Positions 57,867 to 64,000 of a stretch of 64,000 nucleotides of DNA are shown in pieces (the stretch's first letter is position 1; each line of letters opens with the position of its first letter). Position numbers and translations under genes: made by a program. Source of the stretch: Bradyrhizobium canariense. GTDB lineage: Bacteria; Pseudomonadota; Alphaproteobacteria; Rhizobiales; Xanthobacteraceae. Under the pieces are notes generated by a model. It ran no database searches. It saw nothing but the letters and a program-made list of their open reading frames with translations, and had not been told where the DNA came from. Location of the stretch: NCBI RefSeq assembly GCF_900105125.1, contig NZ_LT629750.1, positions 5,359,001-5,423,000 of the forward strand, in the 5' to 3' direction.

Positions 57867-59567
57867 ATGGCTTCGACTGCTGCTTCTTATAATCCTACCC
57901 GCGACGATTTCGCCGCGATGCTTGATGAGTCTTTTGCCGGCGGCAATTTGCAGGAAAGCTCCGTCATCAAGGGCAAGGTAGTTGCAATTGAAAAGGACAT
58001 GGCCGTCATCGACGTCGGCCTGAAGACCGAAGGCCGCGTGGCGCTGCGCGAGTTCGCAGGACCCGGCCGTGAAAGCGATCTCAAGGTCGGCGACGAGGTC
58101 GAGGTGTTCCTCGATCGCATTGAAAATGCGCTCGGCGAAGCCGTGCTGTCGCGCGACAAGGCGCGCCGCGAGGAAAGCTGGGGCAAGCTCGAGAAGGCGT
58201 TCAACAACAACGAGAAGGTGCACGGCGTTATCTTCAACCAGGTCAAGGGTGGCTTTACCGTCGATCTCGACGGCGCGGTGGCCTTCCTGCCGCGTTCGCA
58301 GGTCGACATCCGGCCGATCCGCGACGTCGCACCGCTGATGAACAATTCGCAGCCGTTCCAGATCCTCAAGATGGATCGCCGCCGCGGCAACATCGTGGTG
58401 TCGCGCCGCACGGTTCTGGAAGAGACCCGCGCCGAGCAGCGCCAGGAGCTGGTGCAGAACCTCGAAGAGGGTCAGGTGATCGACGGCGTCGTCAAGAACA
58501 TCACCGATTACGGTGCGTTCGTTGATCTCGGCGGCATCGACGGCCTGTTGCACGTCACCGATATCGCCTGGCGCCGGGTCAATCACCCGACCGAAGTGCT
58601 GACCATCGGCCAGACGGTGAAGGTCAAGATCATCAAGATCAACCACGAGACCCACCGCATCTCGCTCGGCATGAAGCAGTTGCTGGACGATCCGTGGCAG
58701 GGCATCGAGGCGAAGTATCCGCTCGGTGCGCGCTTCACCGGCCGCGTCACCAACATCACCGACTACGGCGCATTCGTCGAACTGGAGCCGGGCATCGAAG
58801 GCCTGATCCACGTCTCGGAGATGTCGTGGACCAAGAAGAACATGCATCCCGGCAAGATCGTCTCGACCTCGCAGGAAGTCGAAGTGCAGGTGCTCGAAGT
58901 CGATTCCGTCAAGCGCCGGATTTCGCTCGGTCTCAAGCAGACCATGCGCAACCCCTGGGAAGTGTTCATCGAGAAATTCCCGGTCGGCTCGACGGTCGAA
59001 GGCGAGGTCAAGAACAAGACCGAATTCGGGCTGTTCCTTGGGCTCGAGGGCGATGTCGACGGCATGGTCCATCTGTCCGATCTCGACTGGAAGCTTCCGG
59101 GCGAGCAGGTGATCGACAACTTCAAGAAGGGCGACATGGTCAAGGCCGTGGTGCTCGATGTCGATGTCGAAAAGGAGCGCATCTCGCTCGGCGTCAAGCA
59201 GCTCGAGGGCGATCCGTTCGCCGAGCCGGGCGACGTCAAGAAGGGTGCGGTCGTGACCTGCGAAGTGCTCGAAGTGAAGGAATCCGGCATCGAGGTTAAG
59301 ATCGCCGGCACCGACTTCACCACCTTCATCAAGCGCTCCGAGCTTGCCCGCGACCGCAACGATCAACGCGCCGAACGTTTTGCGGTTGGCGAAAAGGTCG
59401 ATGCGCGGGTGATCCAGTTCGACAAGAAGGCCCGCAAGGTGCAGGTCTCGATCAAGGCGCTCGAAGTCGCCGAAGAGAAAGAGGCCATCGCGCAGTATGG
59501 CTCCTCCGATTCGGGAGCGACGCTGGGCGATATTCTCGGCACCGCGCTCAAGAACCGCGACAAGTAA
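57867..59567 (+). CDS. rpsA: 30S ribosomal protein S1
   Basis: S1 helps ribosomes bind and unwind mRNA leaders. The 566-residue protein has six S1 domains, roughly at residues 30-96, 114-179, 200-268, 285-355, 372-442 and 459-530, the third opening with GQVIDGVVKNITDYGAFVDLGG. GGAGAA precedes the ATG. The 224-nt leader 57643-57866 probably holds the promoter and autoregulatory site, but I cannot define them. A strong terminator follows the stop. Confidence 0.98.
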   Translation: MASTAASYNPTRDDFAAMLDESFAGGNLQESSVIKGKVVAIEKDMAVIDVGLKTEGRVALREFAGPGRESDLKVGDEVEVFLDRIENALGEAVLSRDKARREESWGKLEKAFNNNEKVHGVIFNQVKGGFTVDLDGAVAFLPRSQVDIRPIRDVAPLMNNSQPFQILKMDRRRGNIVVSRRTVLEETRAEQRQELVQNLEEGQVIDGVVKNITDYGAFVDLGGIDGLLHVTDIAWRRVNHPTEVLTIGQTVKVKIIKINHETHRISLGMKQLLDDPWQGIEAKYPLGARFTGRVTNITDYGAFVELEPGIEGLIHVSEMSWTKKNMHPGKIVSTSQEVEVQVLEVDSVKRRISLGLKQTMRNPWEVFIEKFPVGSTVEGEVKNKTEFGLFLGLEGDVDGMVHLSDLDWKLPGEQVIDNFKKGDMVKAVVLDVDVEKERISLGVKQLEGDPFAEPGDVKKGAVVTCEVLEVKESGIEVKIAGTDFTTFIKRSELARDRNDQRAERFAVGEKVDARVIQFDKKARKVQVSIKALEVAEEKEAIAQYGSSDSGATLGDILGTALKNRDK

Positions 59568-59598
59568 GCGTTTCGCGGTCTTCGCCATCCATCAATCG

Positions 59599-59627
59599 GG
59601 CCCCGGTTTCGACCGGGGCCTTTTTGT
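59599..59627 (+). terminator. Rho-independent terminator of rpsA
   Basis: GGCCCCGGT (59599-59607), a TTCG tetraloop and ACCGGGGCC (59612-59620) form a perfect 9-bp stem, followed by TTTTTG. It begins 32 nt after the rpsA stop. Confidence 0.95.
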
Positions 59628-59814
59628 TTCACCGCTGTCGTCCAGGCCTTGCTGGCACAACGATAAAGCGGGAACGACGGAGGAGAGATTGGCGCTGGCG
59701 GTGGCGAGGTAACAGCCTTGTTTTCTTCAAATTGCACCGCAATTGATGTATTCAGGTAACCCGATGGTCATGCTGCGGATGCAAAACGCGGCTGATTATT
59801 CCAGGAGAAATTCG

Positions 59815-60795
59815 ATGTCGCTTGATTCGGATGTGATCGTCGATCGCCGCAGGATACGCCGCAAGCTGACGTTCTGGCGCGTGGTCGCAGCCGTGGTCGC
59901 GATCGCTGCGATCGTCACGGTCGGCATGATCGTGACGCCGGGCGGGCGCGGGGCGCTCACGGCCTCGGGCTCGATTGCCCGCATCACTATCGAAGGTCTG
60001 ATCCGCAGCGACCAGGATCGCGTCGAGGCGCTGGAGCGTCTGGCGGATTCGAAGACCGCGGCCGTCATCGTGCACATCAATTCACCGGGCGGCACCACCG
60101 CCGGCTCCGAGCAGCTCTACGACTCGCTGGTGCGGCTAAAGGCGAAGAAGCCGCTGGTGGTCGTCGTCGACGGGCTGGCGGCGTCCGGCGGCTACATCAC
60201 CGCGATCGCGGCCGATCACATTATCGCGCAACAGACCTCGCTGGTCGGTTCGATCGGCGTGCTGTTTCAGTTTCCGAATTTTACCGATCTGCTGAAAACC
60301 GTCGGCGTCAAGGTCGAGGAAGTGAAGTCTTCGCCGCTGAAAGCGGCGCCCAACGGGTTTGAGCCGACCAGTCCCGAAGCGCGCGCGGCGCTGGATTCGC
60401 TGGTCAAGGATTCCTACGCGTGGTTTCGCGGTCTGGTCAAAGACCGGCGCGGCATGGATGACACACAACTCGAAAAAGTAGCGGATGGACGGGTTTTTAC
60501 CGGCCATCAGGCGGTCGATCTCAAGTTGATTGATGAGCTCGGCGACGAGAAAACCGCTGTTGCATGGCTGGTCGCGCAGAAGGGCATCAAGAGCGATCTG
60601 CCGGTGCGCGATTACAAGCTTCAGCCACGCTTCGGCGATCTGACTTTTCTGCGAACGGCGGCTTCCATTACGCTCGATGCGCTTGGTTTGAGCAGTATTG
60701 CGCGCCAGGTCGAGCAGGTCGGAGCGGTGCAGGCCGTCGATCGATTGGGTCTCGATGGAATGTTGGCGTTGTGGCAGCCGGCTGGGTCCAATTGA
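59815..60795 (+). CDS. sppA: Signal peptide peptidase SppA, short form
   Basis: Membrane-anchored serine protease that degrades leftover signal peptides. A transmembrane segment lies near residues 28-48, and the catalytic Ser is in DGLAASGGYITAIAADHI, with the catalytic Lys likely in SSPLKAAPNGFEP. The 326-residue length matches the S49 short form. AGGAGA upstream supports the ATG at 59815 rather than earlier in-frame starts. It is followed by ihfB, as in related genomes. Confidence 0.93.
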   Translation: MSLDSDVIVDRRRIRRKLTFWRVVAAVVAIAAIVTVGMIVTPGGRGALTASGSIARITIEGLIRSDQDRVEALERLADSKTAAVIVHINSPGGTTAGSEQLYDSLVRLKAKKPLVVVVDGLAASGGYITAIAADHIIAQQTSLVGSIGVLFQFPNFTDLLKTVGVKVEEVKSSPLKAAPNGFEPTSPEARAALDSLVKDSYAWFRGLVKDRRGMDDTQLEKVADGRVFTGHQAVDLKLIDELGDEKTAVAWLVAQKGIKSDLPVRDYKLQPRFGDLTFLRTAASITLDALGLSSIARQVEQVGAVQAVDRLGLDGMLALWQPAGSN

Positions 60796-60967
60796 GCGGC
60801 ATGAAAGCGGCTTTCACCCCGGTTTCCCGCACTGCGAGCATTGTCACAATCCCGGTTCCGGCCGTTTGTCACGCGTTTTCACGGCGCCCAAATTTCATTT
60901 AGCGTCTTGACAGTTCAAGGCATTTTCACGGAAATGCATATCCGTACGTTCCCGGACCCTGGTTTCG

Positions 60968-61273
60968 ATGATCAAATCCGAACTCGTTCAGCGCATCGCC
61001 GAGCACAACCCGCATCTCTATCAGAGGGATGTGGAGAATATTGTGAACGCGATCCTTGATGAAATCGTCGCGGCACTGGCGCGCGGGGACCGGGTTGAAC
61101 TGCGTGGTTTCGGCGCATTTTCGGTGAAGCATCGCCCGGCGCGTGCGGGACGCAATCCGCGCACCGGCGCGCATGTGCCGGTGGATCAGAAGAGCGTTCC
61201 GTTTTTCAAGACGGGCAAGGAAATGCGCGAACGGCTGAACCGCGAGGGCGGTATGCCTGACGCCGGCGCCTGA
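60968..61273 (+). CDS. ihfB: Integration host factor beta subunit
   Basis: A 101-residue HU/IHF-family DNA-bending protein, the beta partner of IHF-alpha. The N-terminal helices [26 protein letters not shown] are followed by the strand [28 protein letters not shown], whose Arg-rich loop and Pro tip insert in the minor groove. It bends DNA at sigma-54 promoters, relevant to rpoN in this window. Confidence 0.96.
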   Translation: MIKSELVQRIAEHNPHLYQRDVENIVNAILDEIVAALARGDRVELRGFGAFSVKHRPARAGRNPRTGAHVPVDQKSVPFFKTGKEMRERLNREGGMPDAGA

Positions 61274-61362
61274 GGCGTTCCCGGTCGCGCCTATTCAGGT
61301 TGTAACTTGTGCCGTGTTGCGGGATATCTACCCGCCGATTTCCATCGATGCGAGAGATGGTC

Positions 61363-61752
61363 ATGCGAAAATTCTTCACGGCCTTGGTCGTCATTCCGCT
61401 GGGCTTGATCTTCATCGTCTTCGCGGTCGCCAACCATCATCTGGTGACGGTGTCGTTCGACCCCTTCAATTCCAGCGATCCTTCGATCGCCGTTCGCCTG
61501 CCGCTGTTCGTGGTCATCATCGCGGTGGCGATCGCAGGCGTGGTGGCCGGCAGCTGCGCGACCTGGTTTCGGCAGCGGCGTTGGCGCCGCGCGGCGCGCC
61601 AGCATGAGGCCGATTCGCGGCGGGCACAGGCGCAACTGGCTGAATTTCAGGCTGCGGCGGTCCGAACCGGTAGTCCCCGGCCGTTCCCCGCATTGACGCA
61701 GGGCGGCCTTTATGGCGCCTCCGGGCGAGACAAGCAGGGCGCGACGTTGTAG
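61363..61752 (+). CDS. LapA (DUF1049) domain membrane protein
   Basis: A 129-residue protein with two N-terminal transmembrane segments (about residues 3-25 and 45-65) separated by the family motif FAVANHHLVTVSFDPF, then a basic coiled-coil-like cytoplasmic tail. In E. coli LapA works with LapB in controlling LPS synthesis; whether that holds here is unknown. The start at 61363 has GAGAG upstream; nearby in-frame ATGs at 61348 and 61357 are alternatives. Confidence 0.82.
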   Translation: MRKFFTALVVIPLGLIFIVFAVANHHLVTVSFDPFNSSDPSIAVRLPLFVVIIAVAIAGVVAGSCATWFRQRRWRRAARQHEADSRRAQAQLAEFQAAAVRTGSPRPFPALTQGGLYGASGRDKQGATL

Positions 61753-61816
61753 AACGCGGCCGGCGCCGACCGGCTCTCAGAGTGTGCCGCCGCGGCCCGA
61801 ACCCGTACATTGAAAC

Positions 61817-62476
61817 ATGTCGCTGACTGTCAAAATTTGTGGCCTGTCCACGCCCGAGACCCTGGATGCCGCGCTGCAAGCGGGGGCGGACATGGTGGGA
61901 TTCGTGTTTTTTCCGCCGTCGCCCCGCCACATCAGCCTGGAGACGGCGCGCGATCTCGGCAAGCAGGCCAAGGGCCGCGCCGTCAAAGTGGCGCTCACGG
62001 TGGATGCCGATGATGCGACGCTTGCAAACATCATCGAGACGTTGCGGCCGGATATCCTGCAGCTCCATGGCAGCGAGACCGTGGCACGGCTGCGCGACAT
62101 CAAACAGACGTTTGGGCTGCAGGTCATGAAAGCCATGGCCGTCGAGACCACCGCTGATCTTGCACCGCTGCCGGGTTATGCCGCGGCCGCCGATCGCATC
62201 CTGTTCGATGCCCGCGCACCGAAAGGCGCCACGCGGCCGGGTGGCCTCGGCGCGGTGTTCGACTGGCATGTGCTGGAGAATCTCGATCTCAGCCTGCCCT
62301 TCATGGTCTCGGGCGGTCTCAATGCCGGTAATGTCGCGGAGGCCGTTCGCGTCACGCGCGCCGGCGGCGTGGACGTTTCCTCGGGTGTCGAGCGCGCGCC
62401 CGGCACCAAGGATCCCGAGATGATCCGCGCCTTCATCCGCGCCGCGCGCGCCACCGAAGAGTTAAGCGTACGATGA
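61817..62476 (+). CDS. trpF: Phosphoribosylanthranilate isomerase
   Basis: Third step of tryptophan synthesis, an Amadori rearrangement of PRA to CdRP. The 219-residue TIM barrel has the catalytic Cys in [10 protein letters not shown] near residue 8, the phosphate-binding regions [14 protein letters not shown] and [12 protein letters not shown], and a late DVSSGVE motif. It overlaps trpB by 4 nt, so the two are coupled. Confidence 0.96.
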   Translation: MSLTVKICGLSTPETLDAALQAGADMVGFVFFPPSPRHISLETARDLGKQAKGRAVKVALTVDADDATLANIIETLRPDILQLHGSETVARLRDIKQTFGLQVMKAMAVETTADLAPLPGYAAAADRILFDARAPKGATRPGGLGAVFDWHVLENLDLSLPFMVSGGLNAGNVAEAVRVTRAGGVDVSSGVERAPGTKDPEMIRAFIRAARATEELSVR

Positions 62477-63690
62477 ATCCAAACCTGCCCAATTCCTTCC
62501 GCAGCGGACCCGACGAGCGCGGGCATTTCGGTATTTTCGGCGGCCGCTTCGTCGCGGAAACGCTGATGCCGCTGATCCTCGATCTAGAGAAAGCCTACGC
62601 CGACGCCAAGGCGGATCCGGCGTTCCAGACGGAAATGAACGGCTATCTCAAGCATTATGTCGGCCGGCCGTCGCCGCTCTATCTCGCCGAGCGCCTGACC
62701 GAGCACCTCGGCGGGGCCAAAATCTATTTCAAGCGCGAAGAGCTCAACCACACCGGTTCGCACAAGGTCAACAATGTGCTCGGCCAGATCATGGTGGCGC
62801 GGCGCATGGGCAAGAAGCGCATCATCGCCGAAACCGGCGCCGGCCAGCATGGTGTTGCCACCGCGACGCTGTGCGCGCGGTTCGGGCTCGATTGCGTGGT
62901 CTATATGGGCGCCGTCGATGTCGAGCGGCAGCAGCCCAACGTCATCCGCATGGAAATGCTGGGCGCCAAGGTGATCCCGGTGCAATCCGGCTCGCGCACG
63001 CTGAAGGACGCGATGAACGAGGCACTGCGAGACTGGGTCACCAACGTGCACAACACGTTCTACTGCATCGGCACCGTCGCGGGTCCGCATCCCTATCCGA
63101 TGATGGTGCGCGATTTCCAGTCCGTCATCGGCAGCGAGACCCGCGTCCAGATGCAGGAGGCCGAAGGCCGTCTGCCGGATTCGCTGATCGCCTGCATCGG
63201 CGGCGGCTCCAACGCGATGGGGCTGTTTCATCCATTCCTCGATGATCCCGGCATCGAGATTTTCGGCGTTGAAGCCGCTGGCCACGGGCTCACGCAATTG
63301 CACGCGGCCTCGATCGCCGGCGGCCGGCCCGGCGTGCTGCACGGCAATCGCACCTATCTGCTGATGGACGACGACGGCCAGATCCAGGATGCGCATTCGA
63401 TTTCGGCGGGGCTGGATTATCCCGGCATCGGCCCGGAGCATTCCTGGCTGCACGAAACCGGCCGGGTGACCTATCTGTCCGCGACCGACAATGAAGCCCT
63501 CGCGGCGTTTCAATTGCTGTCGCGGCTGGAAGGCATCATTCCGGCGCTGGAGCCGGCGCATGCCATCGCCAAGGTGATGGAGCTCGCGCCGAAACGGCCC
63601 AGGGATCATCTGATGGTGGTCAATCTCTCCGGCCGTGGCGACAAGGACGTGCCGCAGGTCGGCGATATCCTGCGGGGCAGGAAGACGTGA
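62473..63690 (+). CDS. trpB: Tryptophan synthase beta subunit
   Basis: Condenses indole and serine to tryptophan with PLP. The PLP Lys lies in [14 protein letters not shown], phosphate binding is by [15 protein letters not shown], and the N-terminal [17 protein letters not shown] stretch is normal. Length is 405 residues. trpA, its usual neighbour, is not in the remaining 310 bp; a minus-strand DUF559 gene starts 22 nt after the trpB stop instead. Confidence 0.97.
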   Translation: MNPNLPNSFRSGPDERGHFGIFGGRFVAETLMPLILDLEKAYADAKADPAFQTEMNGYLKHYVGRPSPLYLAERLTEHLGGAKIYFKREELNHTGSHKVNNVLGQIMVARRMGKKRIIAETGAGQHGVATATLCARFGLDCVVYMGAVDVERQQPNVIRMEMLGAKVIPVQSGSRTLKDAMNEALRDWVTNVHNTFYCIGTVAGPHPYPMMVRDFQSVIGSETRVQMQEAEGRLPDSLIACIGGGSNAMGLFHPFLDDPGIEIFGVEAAGHGLTQLHAASIAGGRPGVLHGNRTYLLMDDDGQIQDAHSISAGLDYPGIGPEHSWLHETGRVTYLSATDNEALAAFQLLSRLEGIIPALEPAHAIAKVMELAPKRPRDHLMVVNLSGRGDKDVPQVGDILRGRKT

Positions 63691-63712
63691 TCAAAGAATG
63701 CCGCCACTTTCT

Positions 63713-64000
63713 TCACCTCTCCCCGGCAGGGAGAGGTCGGCTGCGTAGCAGCCGGGTGAGGGGTCTTTTCTCTCGATCGGGCCGAAGCGTGCCTTCAATC
63801 ATTTCGAGGACCCCCTCGATATTGTCATATACATCGATATTTGAGACGCGGACAATGTGGAAGCCGCACGCCTCCAATACTTCGGAGCGGGCCGTATCTT
63901 TTGCCAGTTCCGATGGTTCGGCATGCGTCACGCCGTCAACTTCGACGATCAGCTTTCCGTCCAGCGTTAGGAAATCAACGACGTACCGATCGATAGAATG
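63713..64000 (-). CDS. DUF559 endonuclease domain protein, N-terminus beyond window edge
   Basis: The reading frame is open to the window end, so only the C-terminal 95 residues are visible. They show the DUF559 core DRYVVDFLTLDGKLIVEVDGVTHAE followed by DTARSEVLEACGFHIVRVSN. The final residues PLTRLLRSRPLPAGER are encoded by a palindromic repeat (63715-63764), as in the other DUF559 gene at 24482-24952. It lies immediately after trpB on the opposite strand. Confidence 0.88.
   Translation of the reverse strand, partial: HSIDRYVVDFLTLDGKLIVEVDGVTHAEPSELAKDTARSEVLEACGFHIVRVSNIDVYDNIEGVLEMIEGTLRPDREKRPLTRLLRSRPLPAGER
63715..63764. repeat. Palindromic repeat forming the end of the second DUF559 gene
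   Basis: cctctccccg/gggagagg and ggctgc/gcagcc hairpins lie in tandem, with gtgagggg at the right edge. The element encodes the last 16 residues of the DUF559 protein and abuts the trpB 3' end. It resembles the G/C-rich repeats flanking the first DUF559 gene in style, not in exact sequence. Confidence 0.7.

Noticed and set aside
57729..59588. A 619-codon open frame antisense to rpsA
   Set aside because: It mirrors the codon structure of rpsA on the other strand, has no recognisable domain, and rpsA is certain. Long antisense frames are expected in high-GC genes.
60906..60940. TTGACA before ihfB as a sigma70 promoter
   Set aside because: No acceptable -10 box at 16-18 nt spacing could be found.

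Overview
The window is a GC-rich, densely coding chromosomal segment of an alphaproteobacterium, most likely Bradyrhizobium or a close relative (Nitrobacteraceae, Hyphomicrobiales). This rests on gene content and order: dnaK-dnaJ followed by a rhizobial-type pmtA, lptC-lptA-lptB-rpoN-hpf-ptsN, a class II AroA followed by cmk and rpsA, a FYDLN_acid protein, an Hsp20/DUF1150 pair, and many dispersed palindromic repeats. I see no insertion sequence, prophage, rRNA operon or CRISPR array. Two tRNA genes are present (Leu-CAG and Ala-GGC).

Layout. 0-8 kb: chaperones (dnaK, dnaJ), phospholipid methylation (pmtA), an FMN reductase, pyrF, a DUF1330 protein, dapB, gpmA and a GNAT acetyltransferase. 8-15 kb: DNA repair (AraC-Ogt fusion, nth), an HlyD/MFS export pair, an orphan periplasmic binding protein and an EI24/CysZ-like membrane protein. 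15-22 kb: a translationally coupled CoA-transferase/HMG-CoA lyase pair, a YiiX-like papain-fold protein, a Tat-exported amine oxidase, a Tat-exported metallo-beta-lactamase-fold hydrolase and a TauE permease. 22-28 kb, minus strand: infC-rpmI-rplT-pheS-[DUF559]-pheT, where infC starts at ATT and a small DUF559 nuclease gene sits between pheS and pheT. 28-38 kb: hydrolase, NTF2-like protein, thioesterase, queG, GST, uppP, NDUFA9-like protein, tRNA-Leu, a TetR-controlled neighbourhood and an RNase D-like exonuclease. 38-44 kb: LPS transport genes lptC-lptA-lptB, then rpoN, hpf and ptsN. 44-54 kb: LysR/AEC transporter, Hsp20/DUF1150, ugpB-A-E-C, a second class III CoA-transferase and the ohr/ohrR peroxide-defence pair. 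54-64 kb: GIY-YIG protein, tRNA-Ala, FYDLN_acid protein, aroA-cmk-rpsA, sppA, ihfB, a LapA-domain protein, trpF-trpB, and the C-terminal part of a second DUF559 gene running off the end.

Most of the window is core metabolism and macromolecule synthesis. The best regulatory signals are a heat-shock promoter followed by a ROSE-like RNA thermometer in front of hsp20, a 37-bp palindrome between ohr and ohrR, a 20-bp palindrome between tetR and its divergent neighbour, a PhoB-type direct repeat before ugpB, and the non-canonical infC start codon.

The most unusual structure is the DUF559 gene between pheS and pheT. Its conserved core is enclosed by 41-bp inverted repeats (39/41 identical), one of which encodes the protein's C-terminal tail. 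The DUF559 gene beside trpB also ends inside a palindromic repeat. This suggests a small repeat-bounded nuclease unit that enters housekeeping operons. A hairpin-rich stretch between hpf and ptsN may be an unannotated structured RNA.
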